DNA of 20,028 nt, from the IMG/VR virus record IMGVR_UViG_3300045009_000939, positions 1 through 20,028 of that record, one strand, 5' to 3'. The notes beneath the pieces were generated by a model, which was not told where the DNA came from, ran no database searches, and was given only the letters and a program-made list of their open reading frames with translations. Both the position numbers and the translations under genes were made by a program. Source of the DNA: a virus. Position 1 is the first letter of the stretch. The number at the start of each line of letters is the position of its first letter. Positions 1 through 6,368 of the stretch are shown here, piece by piece.

Positions 1-212
1 GGTGGTCTGAACGCATGATGTAGAATATTTATGGCTCGCAAATCTCCAGCGGCACCCAGAATGTATTTACCATTTGCGCCCAATTTGCTATTACTTTCCC
101 GTAGACCGACAATTTGCGATATCAAATTAGAATCAGATTCTGTTTCGGAAAGTCTTGAATCTGCCGCTGCTATACAGAATCCATCTCCCTGTATGCCAAT
201 AATTGTTGTCAT
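1..212 (-). CDS. Proteasome/HslV-like Ntn-hydrolase, 5' part only (runs off the left edge)
   Basis: This leftward frame starts at the ATG at 212 and is open to the window edge (about 70 codons visible). The protein begins MTTIIGIQGDGFCIAAADSR and later reads KLGANGKYILGAAGDLRA. This is the pattern of the proteasome beta/HslV family: a Thr right after the start Met (the nucleophile after Met removal), a first strand, an A-A-D-S-R turn, and a K-plus-G-A-A-G-D segment. Such single-domain proteasome-like proteins are known from actinobacteriophages. The role would be an N-terminal-nucleophile peptidase, substrate unknown. It lies 1 base after the stop of the next gene, so it is probably translated with it. 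The C-terminal part is outside the window, so whether the active site is complete cannot be judged. The rightward frame over the same bases looks like a shadow. Confidence 0.75.
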   Translation of the reverse strand, partial: MTTIIGIQGDGFCIAAADSRLSETESDSNLISQIVGLRESNSKLGANGKYILGAAGDLRAINILHHAFRP

Positions 213-213
213 T

Positions 214-441
214 TTATTTTTCGTCTTTGTTGTTGATTTCTGTTTCAAAAATCAATTCGGTGATTATATCCCATATGTCTTCTTTTGATGAATCTGCAAT
301 TCTTTCTTTCATTTCTTTTGTTAATGCGTATAGCCATTCACCATTGCTGGCAACGCCAACAATTTCAATAAAATTGTTTTTCCGTAAAAATTCAATATCT
401 TCTGCAAGGTCTTCCATTCCGTACTCCTGCTCGTCGTTCAT
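214..441 (-). CDS. Small acidic hypothetical protein (75 aa)
   Basis: Begins MNDEQEYGMEDLAEDIEFLR. The first half is acidic and helical; the middle (NNFIEIVGVASNGEWLYALT, about residues 22-41) looks like the last helix and beta-wing of a small winged-helix domain, but this is only a resemblance. Its ATG overlaps the stop of the metallophosphoesterase gene (438-441), and its stop is one base from the start of the proteasome-like gene, so all three are probably co-translated. No family recognised. It is supported by tight packing and sensible composition rather than homology. Confidence 0.68.
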   Translation of the reverse strand: MNDEQEYGMEDLAEDIEFLRKNNFIEIVGVASNGEWLYALTKEMKERIADSSKEDIWDIITELIFETEINNKDEK

Positions 442-1649
442 TTGGCGGTGTACTCTCTGCCTCGAAAAAATCCCCTCCCGTTATAAATCCACATTGGCTC
501 GTAGTTGAACCACTCATTACCTACTCCTGGTGGCTGGTATTGAACTACTGCCAATCCCTGTTGCCAATTCTCTGCGCCCATAAGCATTGGTCGCCCAAAT
601 TCGTCGGCTCCAGATTTCGTGGAGGGAACTGCGCCGTCTATCCGACAGAGACATCCCGGACTTGCCGCCATAACTGTTCGTGGTCCATTCTTTGACAGTC
701 TGGTTCTGTACGCATACTCTGTACGATGGACGTGTCCGTATATCACCGAAATGTGGGCATCGTTCAAGTATTTGGTTGTAGTGGAGCCATTAGATGTAAC
801 CTTGTGGCCATGGATGACCATGATGTTTTCGTTAAGAGCAACATACGATTCTGGATATCCAGACACGTAATCAATGTCATACTCGTCCATTCGGCAGAGA
901 TAGGGAACCGACATAACTGGCCATTTATCTCGAAGTTCAGTGGATAATTTGCCCCTAGTTATCCCAAAAGCAGCTTCCGCATTCGTTTGTATATAGCGAG
1001 CCATGCGCGCTTCGTGATTGCCAGCAATCCATGAAATTTTAGCGTTGGGGGCGGCCGAGCGCATTTGTGCACAAAGCATTGTTGCTCTATCAACTGCCGC
1101 CTGAACCAACTGTTTAAATGGGGCGGCGGTCAGGTATTTGCTAAATTCGGCAAAGTCAAGGTTGTCACCAATCATTACTATTTGATTTGGGTTGATGTCC
1201 TCAATGAGTTGTAGCGCAACGGATATCGCTTTTTCGTCATGAATCGGCTCCAACTTGTTCGACTCGTTGTCTTTCTTGTAGAAACCAATTTGTATATCAG
1301 GGATGATGACCGCCTCTTCCCAACCCTTGGGGCGGGCAACTTTTGTCATTGACTTTTGTAGTTGTATTTTGGGCCCCTGTTGGATTACTGGCCATTCGGG
1401 ACCGTCTTCCCATTTGGGACTAAATTGAATTGCCTGAAGGTCGTGAACAACGAATTCACCGACTTCATCTTTCGTCACCTGTTGATAAACAGATACCTTA
1501 TTAACTCGACCTATTTCAGATAGGTCGATTCCTTTTTTGGAAAGCATTTCCATAATTGCGTTAATTGTTTTTTTACTAGCTTCATTCTTGGCTGATTGGT
1601 CGGCAATAGTTTTCAACTTGTTGCCGAGTTTATTTATTTTACTACTCAT
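438..1649 (-). CDS. Calcineurin-like metallophosphoesterase
   Basis: A protein of about 403 aa with the ordered metal-binding motifs of the calcineurin-type phosphoesterase superfamily (numbered from the ATG at 1649): D118-I-Q120, GDNLD 161-165, GNHE 210-213, HGH 280-282 and GHVH 305-308. The family binds two metal ions and cleaves phosphomono- or diesters; the substrate here is unknown. The first motif is D-x-Q where D-x-H is usual, a variant that may alter metal preference. About 110 residues precede the catalytic domain, with no recognised fold. I prefer the ATG at 1649 over the in-frame GTG at 1658 because an AAGGTG ribosome-binding site sits 6 bases before the ATG and overlaps the GTG. 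The start overlaps the upstream gene by 8 bases. Phage enzymes of this type are common and often act in nucleic-acid processing, but that is not shown here. Confidence 0.88.
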   Translation of the reverse strand: MSSKINKLGNKLKTIADQSAKNEASKKTINAIMEMLSKKGIDLSEIGRVNKVSVYQQVTKDEVGEFVVHDLQAIQFSPKWEDGPEWPVIQQGPKIQLQKSMTKVARPKGWEEAVIIPDIQIGFYKKDNESNKLEPIHDEKAISVALQLIEDINPNQIVMIGDNLDFAEFSKYLTAAPFKQLVQAAVDRATMLCAQMRSAAPNAKISWIAGNHEARMARYIQTNAEAAFGITRGKLSTELRDKWPVMSVPYLCRMDEYDIDYVSGYPESYVALNENIMVIHGHKVTSNGSTTTKYLNDAHISVIYGHVHRTEYAYRTRLSKNGPRTVMAASPGCLCRIDGAVPSTKSGADEFGRPMLMGAENWQQGLAVVQYQPPGVGNEWFNYEPMWIYNGRGFFRGREYTAK

Positions 1650-1944
1650 TTTTTTCACCTTGTGGATAGAGGTTTGTTTTTTTCATAAGTTTTAAAACAC
1701 AACAAGATTTTGCAGAATCTATATCTTTAAAACAATTTCGTTTAGTTCCAAGAAATTCCCTACTAAAAGAATGACCTTCCGAGCGAAGTGTTCGTACCAA
1801 ATTTATTGTTGATACTTCTCCGGCCATTGCAGAAATCAAAATCTTTATAGTGTCTTCGTCAAGAGATTTTAATAATTTTCCAAACTTGCATTCTTTGCTT
1901 TCTGACTGTGAATCAAGCAAATTTGTTAGCGAATCTTTTAGCAT
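1642..1944 (-). CDS. Hypothetical protein (100 aa)
   Basis: First gene of the leftward unit that includes the metallophosphoesterase. The protein starts MLKDSLTNLLDSQSESKECK and contains mostly helical, hydrophilic sequence (SLDEDTIKILISAMAGEVST) followed by a region with three cysteines (FKDIDSAKSCCVLKL). The middle could be a small helix-turn-helix, since STINLVRTLRSEGHSFSREF has the length and pattern of one, but I do not recognise the family. It ends TAG, overlapping the next start by 8 bases. A GCAGG sequence lies about 9 bases upstream of the ATG. Function unknown. Confidence 0.62.
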   Translation of the reverse strand: MLKDSLTNLLDSQSESKECKFGKLLKSLDEDTIKILISAMAGEVSTINLVRTLRSEGHSFSREFLGTKRNCFKDIDSAKSCCVLKLMKKTNLYPQGEKNE

Positions 1945-2064
1945 GATTTCAACCTGCTAACCTCTCTTGATTGTGGCAGCGTTTTTTATTGTGATTTTCA
2001 TTGTCGCCCCCAATGTCGTTTATCAAGATAATACACCATCGAATTACAATGATGTGGGCAACCA
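1945..2064. promoter_or_regulatory. Divergent intergenic control region
   Basis: These 120 AT-rich bases separate a leftward gene (start 1944) from a rightward gene (start 2065), so both transcripts probably begin here. On the + strand a GATAAT at 2027-2032 could be a -10 element, but no good -35 lies 16-18 bases upstream. The complementary strand carries TTGATA, which could be a -35 for the leftward unit. The adjacent winged-helix gene is a plausible regulator of this region. The assignment rests mainly on gene orientation. Confidence 0.25.
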
Positions 2065-2499
2065 ATGAAAAATCAAAAACCAGACAATATTAAAAAAGCA
2101 TTAGAAGAAGCAATAACTTCTGTCGGCATAGATAGCGACAGAGTGGACGAAATATTAAAAACACTGGATAAACAAAAATTATTTCGTTATCATCGTGACT
2201 CTGATGCAAATCTTCTCTCCACCGCCGGGAGGGTTCTCGTGGCGATTATTGAAGACCCAACAATGACACTTAGGGCAATATCTGTTTATCTTGATTTAAG
2301 CGAAACAATGATTGACAAAACAGTTAAATATCTAATTGCTGGCGGGTTAATTACAAAGACAAAATCCAATCGCAGAAATGTCTATACATTAAATAAAGAA
2401 CTTATTAAAAAACAACAAGATATACAACATATTTTGGCCGCAGTTAGGGCTTTGGACGAACTCGATGATGGTGGGGTTGGAAATGGGGATGTTTTCTAA
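2065..2499 (+). CDS. Winged-helix DNA-binding protein (144 aa)
   Basis: Residues about 50-112 form a convincing winged helix-turn-helix. A first helix (AGRVLVAIIEDPTM) is followed by a helix-turn-helix (RAISVYLDLSETMIDKTVKY), a conserved-looking LIAGGLI turn, a basic wing (TKTKSNRRN) and the closing strand VYTLN. This layout is typical of MarR/ArsR-like regulators. Helical, charged flanks (residues 1-40 and 110-135) may mediate dimerisation. It is the first gene of a short rightward pair and lies beside a divergent control region, so it may regulate its own transcription or early/late switching; that is inference. It could also be a non-regulatory DNA-binding protein. Confidence 0.75.
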   Translation: MKNQKPDNIKKALEEAITSVGIDSDRVDEILKTLDKQKLFRYHRDSDANLLSTAGRVLVAIIEDPTMTLRAISVYLDLSETMIDKTVKYLIAGGLITKTKSNRRNVYTLNKELIKKQQDIQHILAAVRALDELDDGGVGNGDVF

Positions 2500-2514
2500 T
2501 ATCATGAATTAACG

Positions 2515-2922
2515 ATGAGTAAAAAAAAGACTAAGTATAAAATCCACAAGTCAACCGAAGAGCTGACCGGAACCAAAATTAAGTACGGTTCAGCAACGTA
2601 TACTCTTTTATGTTTTGCTGAAATGAAGTCAAGAATGAAACAGCCATCTTTCTCCCTAAAAGATGTTGTATATGTTATTTCTGGAAAAATAACAAGGAAT
2701 TCTGACGCAAAAAAATCAATAAATATTTTAATTAGTGCTGGATGTTTGGAGCAGGTTTCTGATGGCAAGTGGAAAATAACAGATTTTGGTATAAAGACGA
2801 GAAAAATATTCGGAAGTTATGGCTCTATTGCTTCAGATTACAAATTGGAGCTAAACAGGCGCAGGTCATTGTATAAAAGAGAAGAAATTGGTTGGGAAGA
2901 CCAAACAGAAATTATTTTTTAG
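2515..2922 (+). CDS. Hypothetical protein, possibly winged-helix (135 aa)
   Basis: A basic protein starting MSKKKTKYKIHKSTEELTGT, 15 bases after the preceding winged-helix gene and probably in the same transcript. The central part (FSLKDVVYVISGKITRNSDA, then AKKSINILISAGCLEQVSDG and KWKITDFGIKTRK) has the helix-turn-helix-helix-wing order of a winged-helix domain: short helices, a leucine/isoleucine-rich third helix ending in a glycine-cysteine turn, and a beta hairpin. The match is structural pattern only. The C-terminus (from SYGSIASDYK onward) is charged and helical. It ends TAG and overlaps the convergent gene by 11 bases. Confidence 0.65.
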   Translation: MSKKKTKYKIHKSTEELTGTKIKYGSATYTLLCFAEMKSRMKQPSFSLKDVVYVISGKITRNSDAKKSINILISAGCLEQVSDGKWKITDFGIKTRKIFGSYGSIASDYKLELNRRRSLYKREEIGWEDQTEIIF

Positions 2923-3253
2923 AAGTATTTAACCAAGCAGAAAAAATCTGGTCAGCTACGGGCATAAACCAAACTTGACACTCATCGAGTGAATTTTTAT
3001 CCCCAATAAGAGTCCAACAAATTTTCATTGGGTTATGAGCATCGGAAATTCCAGCATTACAGTCCATTCCATATCTCATTATGAAGGCAGAAATAATACA
3101 TTCCCCATTTTTGTCTCTGCAGATTGCGTCCCCATCTTGATGTGGGCAAATTACTTCTAAAACTTCTAAATCTGCCCTATTGATACGCAAAATCAATTCA
3201 TGTCCATCATTGTGCCATACTTGTTCTGACTGATTTATTTGTTGATTTGACAT
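2912..3253 (-). CDS. Hypothetical cysteine-containing protein (113 aa)
   Basis: Begins MSNQQINQSEQVWHNDGHEL. The protein has six cysteines, including a C-P-H followed by C-R-D-K-N-G-E-C cluster (residues about 36-53), which could bind metal or form disulfides. Tryptophans and a regular strand-like pattern suggest a compact alpha/beta domain. I do not recognise the family. It converges on the preceding rightward gene with an 11-base overlap. No strong ribosome-binding site is visible before the ATG at 3253. Function unknown. Confidence 0.62.
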   Translation of the reverse strand: MSNQQINQSEQVWHNDGHELILRINRADLEVLEVICPHQDGDAICRDKNGECIISAFIMRYGMDCNAGISDAHNPMKICWTLIGDKNSLDECQVWFMPVADQIFSAWLNTSKK

Positions 3254-3322
3254 GTTTGGCTAAATTTTAAATTTAATATACGCCTTCGAACAAAATGCGA
3301 AGAAATATCTGCTCCAAATTCT

Positions 3323-3616
3323 CTAATGCTTCCATGCATTATCTTTCTTGGATTTTTTCTTATTTTTTCCGTCATTTCCATTCTTGCCAAATACTCCGAC
3401 AGCATGGTCATCGATGTGTCCATCTATTTTTGCCTCAATTACACCTAGGTCCGCATCAATGTCACTAAGGTCGTAGCGAAGCGCATCTAGGCGCTCAACG
3501 ACATATCCATGGTCGCGAACGTTTTCTTTCCTGCTCTTTTGAACAAGTGCGATGACAATACCAAAAAACCCGGTAATTATGGCTACAAGAATGGCATCAT
3601 TCATATCACTCATCAT
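3323..3616 (-). CDS. Small membrane protein resembling the actinophage DUF2746 group (possible holin partner)
   Basis: 97 aa: one N-terminal transmembrane helix (ILVAIITGFFGIVIALVQ, about residues 9-26), a basic stretch (KSRKEN), then an amphipathic coiled-coil-like stretch (RLDALRYDLSDIDADLGVIE) and H-I-D-D-H, ending in a lysine-rich tail (KKKSKKDNAWKH). The order membrane helix, KSRKEN...DHG, heptad helix with D-L-x-x-I-x-A-D-L spacing and H-x-x-D-H closely resembles small proteins encoded next to lysis genes of actinobacteriophages, often annotated DUF2746. It sits immediately downstream of the endolysin's neighbours on the same strand and 34 bases from the endolysin stop. It probably acts at the membrane in lysis. 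The exact start among three close ATGs (3616, 3613, 3604) is uncertain. Confidence 0.7.
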   Translation of the reverse strand: MMSDMNDAILVAIITGFFGIVIALVQKSRKENVRDHGYVVERLDALRYDLSDIDADLGVIEAKIDGHIDDHAVGVFGKNGNDGKNKKKSKKDNAWKH

Positions 3617-3650
3617 CCTTCTTTAACGCTGATGAACATCGTGCGGTCTC

Positions 3651-4478
3651 TCATAGCCCGATTCCCAAATCTTCGAGGACGCGCTTGCCGGCTTTCGGTC
3701 CGTCGCCGTAACCCTTCGCCTTCTTGTAAGCAATTAATGCTTGCTCGGTTTTGGGACCGAACTGACCGTCGAAACTGCTCTTGTAAAAGCCTCGCTGGGC
3801 GAGTTCTTCTTGAAGTTTGACGACTCTCGGGCCGCTGTCGCCCGGGTCCAAATCCCCGCCGTCATCCTTGGCAGTGGGCGCTCCAGAGACAGCATTGTTT
3901 GCTGCTGGAGTCGCCGCACTTTCTGGCTTTTGAATGTTGCTCTTAGCCATGAACTCCACTACGGCCTGGGGCGGATTGTCCCCTTCGGTGTAGCGGATAT
4001 GCCAAGGTTCTTCTGGGACCACCTCCCAAGAAAAACCAAACTTCCTCACGTTGGCAATGAGCCACTTCAAACGTTTCGGTTCCCCTGCGGTATGAACGTC
4101 AACGGCCAACCCGGTATTGTGCTGGGAGGTTCCCGGCGCCGCCAGGCTCGCCAGTTTGGGGTCCTTTTTATACCATTTTTTCCCTTCAAACGTTCTCGTA
4201 GCATTGCCGTTTGGCTCGGCGGTATACCGCTGCTTAAATGCGGCAAGTTGTGATTCATATGTTCTGTATGTGTCCCCGGCGGAAACTGGCTTCAACTCCA
4301 ACCCATCGGCTTTAGCTGTTTCCACCATTGCCGCCCATGCGGCGGCAGTTAGCCAATGAAGTTTTCCTCCACCAGCTGCTGGTCGTAGAAGCGACTCAGG
4401 AAGTTTCCCGGGCTGTATTCCTTTTAGGTCGGCGGGTTGCTTGACCGCAACAACGATATCCCATTCGACCTTCGACAT
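3651..4478 (-). CDS. Endolysin: M15 (VanY-type) L,D-/D,D-peptidase with peptidoglycan-binding domain
   Basis: A 275-aa two-domain lysin. Residues about 55-175 are a VanY/M15 peptidase: YRTYESQLAAF, then S118-Q-H120-N-T-G-L-A-V-D127-V, and E157-P-W-H160-I-R. H120, D127 and H160 fit the zinc ligands and E157 the catalytic base. After a Pro/Ala/Gly linker, residues about 208-270 form a PG_binding_1 domain (D-P-G-D-S-G-P-R-V-V-K-L-Q...DGQFGPKTEQALIAYK). The family cleaves peptide stem bonds in peptidoglycan, so it should degrade the host wall at lysis. There is no signal peptide, so export would need a holin (candidates at 3323-3616 and 6156-6368). I chose the ATG at 4478; an upstream TTG (4505) adds nine basic residues and is less likely. 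The coding DNA is GC-richer than the flanking leftward genes. Confidence 0.92.
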   Translation of the reverse strand: MSKVEWDIVVAVKQPADLKGIQPGKLPESLLRPAAGGGKLHWLTAAAWAAMVETAKADGLELKPVSAGDTYRTYESQLAAFKQRYTAEPNGNATRTFEGKKWYKKDPKLASLAAPGTSQHNTGLAVDVHTAGEPKRLKWLIANVRKFGFSWEVVPEEPWHIRYTEGDNPPQAVVEFMAKSNIQKPESAATPAANNAVSGAPTAKDDGGDLDPGDSGPRVVKLQEELAQRGFYKSSFDGQFGPKTEQALIAYKKAKGYGDGPKAGKRVLEDLGIGL

Positions 4479-4501
4479 ATGTATAACTTTCTTTCTCTTG
4501 C

Positions 4502-4541
4502 ACAATAAAATTCGGTAAGAAAATTGTACAATAAAATTGTG
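4502..4541. repeat. Short AT-rich direct and inverted repeats
   Basis: ACAATAAAATT occurs at 4502-4512 and again at 4528-4538. The second copy is also part of an inverted repeat, ACAAT-AAA-ATTGT (4528-4540). The element lies between the endolysin start and the preceding small leftward frame, where a promoter or operator for the endolysin would be expected. No clear -35/-10 pair accompanies it, so a regulatory role is only suggested by position. Confidence 0.4.
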
Positions 4542-4551
4542 ATAAGAATAA

Positions 4552-4662
4552 TTACTCTGGTTCTTTGTAAATAATTTTGTAAATACTTAAATGTTTTATC
4601 CAATCGAGTCCGTCGCCAGCGATTTCTCCCGCAGGTTCTTCTTCTTTCTTTTTCGCCGTCAC
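4552..4662 (-). CDS. Possible 36-aa acidic/basic microprotein
   Basis: A GTG-initiated leftward frame encoding MTAKKKEEEPAGEIAG, then DGLDWIKHLSIYKIIYKEPE. It has a lysine/glutamate-rich head and an amphipathic tail with W, Y and I, which is protein-like rather than random. Its GTG sits one base past the TGA (4664-4666) of another open leftward stretch, consistent with translational coupling, and it lies in line with the endolysin. There is no strong ribosome-binding site. No family recognised; at this length, evidence is thin. Confidence 0.42.
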   Translation of the reverse strand: MTAKKKEEEPAGEIAGDGLDWIKHLSIYKIIYKEPE

Positions 4663-4663
4663 A

Positions 4664-4957
4664 TCATTTAACTAAAATTTCTTTTGTTTTTTCCAAAACG
4701 TCCAAGTCTTGTTTTGGTACATTTGTGTCCTATGATTCGATTTCTTTTCCTGTCGGCTGCTTTGGCCCTTCTGTTTCTGGTCCTTCTGTTTCTGGCGTGG
4801 TATCTTGTTTTTCGTTCTCTAAAGATTGTTCGGAAGTACGTGATGGGACGTCTTGACGCCCTGGAAGAATTGGAATTGTTTGTCGAGTCCCATCGGGATG
4901 AGGTATTTTCTCGGGAAGAGTAGTCTGTGCTGAATCTGTTCCGTCTGGTTCAGAATC
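4664..4957 (-). pseudogene. Pro/Glu/Thr-rich leftward frame, no start codon and one in-frame amber stop
   Basis: From a TAA at 4958-4960, one leftward frame stays open for 75 codons (starting DSEPDGTDSAQTTLPEKIPH and ending in a PETEG-PETEG repeat and GKEIES). It meets a TAG at 4730-4732, then continues for 21 highly protein-like codons (DTNVPKQDLDVLEKTKEIL) to a TGA at 4664-4666. It contains no ATG, GTG or TTG upstream of the amber. It could be a decayed gene, a sequence with a base error, or a recoded frame. A competing rightward frame (4732-4923) occupies the opposite strand, and both cannot easily be real. Genes elsewhere in the window end in TAG, so global amber recoding is unlikely. Confidence 0.3.
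4732..4923 (+). CDS. Possible small single-span membrane protein (63 aa)
   Basis: A rightward frame embedded among leftward genes. It begins MIRFLFLSAALALLFLVLLF and continues with LAWYLVF, so there is one clear membrane helix (about residues 3-27), then a basic stop-transfer stretch (RSLKIVRKY) and an amphipathic acidic helix (RLDALEELELFVESHRDEVF). This resembles tiny membrane proteins of marine phages. Against it: there is no ribosome-binding site before the ATG, the strand is opposite to its neighbours, and the antisense of a PETEG repeat would produce leucine/phenylalanine-rich sequence by chance. I cannot decide between the two strands. Confidence 0.4.
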   Translation: MIRFLFLSAALALLFLVLLFLAWYLVFRSLKIVRKYVMGRLDALEELELFVESHRDEVFSREE

Positions 4958-4967
4958 TTATTTAAAG

Positions 4968-6065
4968 TTATTTATTATTAGTACACAAGATAGAACGCAT
5001 TGTTGCGTCCCAATCTTCCCCACGTTTATCCATTGAAAAATTACTAAGTAATAAATGATTTTCTCTAACTTCATCTCTTCTCATTGAAAAATCAAGTAGT
5101 TCATCCAAATGATAAATCCATTCATTTGGTGTTTGGGCCACTCTCCCAATACCATTGTCAGCCAAATATTTGTACTCTGGAGAATAAGAACTAACAAAAG
5201 GAATACCAGCGGCGGCATATTCCAAACCTTTTATGAACGACTTAGCGTAGTTAAATTCAATATTATTTAAAGGAACTATACCCACATCAATATCTTTGAA
5301 AGAAGTTGGGTAATCAAGAATTGGCACCAAAGGTGATGTTTTTACTAATTTTTCATTTATATTTAAAAGTTTAGATGCCTTTGGAGCATGATTAACATGC
5401 CCCGAATGTTTAAATAAAATTTTTCTTAAATTTATGTATGAACCAAAAAAAGAACTTAGCTGTTCTAAATCATTTGAACGCCAGTGTGTTGCGCCAACCC
5501 ATCCAATTTTTATTTTTTTTGAAGTGTTTAAATTTCTTGGTTTCCATCTACGCAAATCAATTCCGTTACGAACCATAAAAACATTTTTTCTTAATTTAGA
5601 ATAGTAATCTTTTAAAAACGGGGTCGACGTTATTACAGCATCAGCAGCGAGAATTATTTCTTTGTATATTTCTCGATTTGAATTAGGATTATTTTTTGGG
5701 TCCGTTGCGGCGTGAGCCATATTCGATTTAGCCAATCCATCAAACCAATCATCAACGTCAACAACAATTTTTTGACCACGAGACTGAGCAATCGGAATTG
5801 ATTGTAAAACTTCTTTTTGCATAAGAAGTTTAAAAACAACTATGTTCCATCCATGAACAGCCCTATCTCCATCAATTAGTAGACCAAATCCACGTTGCGA
5901 ATTAAATCCTGGAAAACCAACCGTCGAGCTCCAGCCGCGTTTGTTCAATTCGTGAGATGGTAAAACACACCTGTACCACGCACAACCATTTGGTTGTAGC
6001 GGTTCTGTTCCCCACGACCAATCATGCGTCAAAAATGCCACTGTGGGCTTTAATGGTTTTTTCAT
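4968..6065 (-). CDS. GT-B fold glycosyltransferase (GT4-like)
   Basis: 365 aa. The N-terminal half carries a phage-typical glycosyltransferase opening (PNGCAWYRCVLPSHELNKRG) and the VVDVDDWFDGL segment (about 101-111). The C-terminal half has VRNGIDLRRW (about 165-174), KIGWVGATHW (about 186-195), and the donor-site region DVGIVPLNNIEFNYAKSF followed by IKGLEYAAAGIPFVSS (about 260-293). K-S-F-I-K-G-L-E-Y-A-A-A-G-I-P corresponds to the conserved acidic helix region of GT4 enzymes. It should transfer a sugar from a nucleotide donor to an unknown acceptor, such as phage DNA, a virion protein or the host envelope. The DNA is the most AT-rich in the window, with many A/T third positions, unlike the fibre genes that follow, suggesting separate acquisition. 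No ribosome-binding site is obvious before the ATG at 6065. Confidence 0.86.
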   Translation of the reverse strand: MKKPLKPTVAFLTHDWSWGTEPLQPNGCAWYRCVLPSHELNKRGWSSTVGFPGFNSQRGFGLLIDGDRAVHGWNIVVFKLLMQKEVLQSIPIAQSRGQKIVVDVDDWFDGLAKSNMAHAATDPKNNPNSNREIYKEIILAADAVITSTPFLKDYYSKLRKNVFMVRNGIDLRRWKPRNLNTSKKIKIGWVGATHWRSNDLEQLSSFFGSYINLRKILFKHSGHVNHAPKASKLLNINEKLVKTSPLVPILDYPTSFKDIDVGIVPLNNIEFNYAKSFIKGLEYAAAGIPFVSSYSPEYKYLADNGIGRVAQTPNEWIYHLDELLDFSMRRDEVRENHLLLSNFSMDKRGEDWDATMRSILCTNNK

Positions 6066-6107
6066 AACTGAATAATTTTATTTTACGAGAAACAATAATT
6101 GAGAATG

Positions 6108-6116
6108 TGGTATGCT
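6108..6116 (+). promoter_or_regulatory. Possible extended -10 promoter for the rightward tail/lysis unit
   Basis: TGGTATGCT has the TGn-TATnnT form of an extended -10 element and lies 40 bases before the holin start, in the divergent gap between the glycosyltransferase (start 6065) and the rightward genes. No recognisable -35 is at the right distance, which extended -10 promoters can tolerate. Position and orientation are the main support. Confidence 0.28.
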
Positions 6117-6122
6117 CGTGAC

Positions 6123-6149
6123 ACCGCCTACAAAACAAAGCGGTAGGAG
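6123..6149 (+). promoter_or_regulatory. Two mutually exclusive short hairpins around the holin ribosome-binding site
   Basis: ACCGC (6123-6127) can pair with GCGGT (6140-6144). The overlapping CCTAC (6127-6131) can instead pair with GTAGG (6143-6147). The second pairing covers most of the AGGAG ribosome-binding site (6145-6149) of the holin gene; the first leaves it free. Each stem is only 5 bp, so the structures are weak, but such occlusion could set lysis timing. Confidence 0.35.
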
Positions 6150-6155
6150 AAAACT

Positions 6156-6368
6156 ATGTCAACATTTGTTAAAGATACAGTAGAGAGAGCAGTAAGAACT
6201 TTTCTTCAGGGCTACTTTGGCGCCTGGTTTGCAACCGGTGCAGATTTTGATGGTCTTGTCGCAATGGACAACCTCAAAGTTGGTGTAGTGGCGGTTGCTC
6301 TTTCTGTAGCAATGAGCATGGGATTGAAGAATGTTGGTTCAAACAAGGATTCAGCAAGCGTCTTGTAA
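6156..6368 (+). CDS. Holin, phage r1t type
   Basis: 70 aa beginning MSTFVKDTVERAVRTFLQGY. The pattern F-x-K-D-T-x-E-R-A-x-R-T-F-x-Q, followed by a short hydrophobic stretch (FGAWFATGADFD), a loop, a membrane helix (VGVVAVALSVAMSMGL, about residues 42-57) and a small polar tail with S-A-S-V, is characteristic of the r1t-like holin family found in many Gram-positive phages. Holins oligomerise in the cytoplasmic membrane and release the endolysin at a set time. A strong AGGAG lies 6 bases before the ATG. It opens the rightward unit, 1.7 kb from the endolysin and on the opposite strand, so the lysis genes are split. Confidence 0.87.
   Translation: MSTFVKDTVERAVRTFLQGYFGAWFATGADFDGLVAMDNLKVGVVAVALSVAMSMGLKNVGSNKDSASVL

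Noticed and set aside
31-288. Rightward 85-codon frame at the left edge
   Set aside because: The opposite strand encodes a convincing proteasome-like N-terminus in this region; the rightward translation shows no domain and spans two leftward genes.
3235-3339. Leftward 34-codon frame (MHGSIREFGADISSHFVRRR...) bridging two leftward genes
   Set aside because: It overlaps both neighbours suggestively, but it has no ribosome-binding site beyond a weak purine stretch and no recognisable feature; too short to support.
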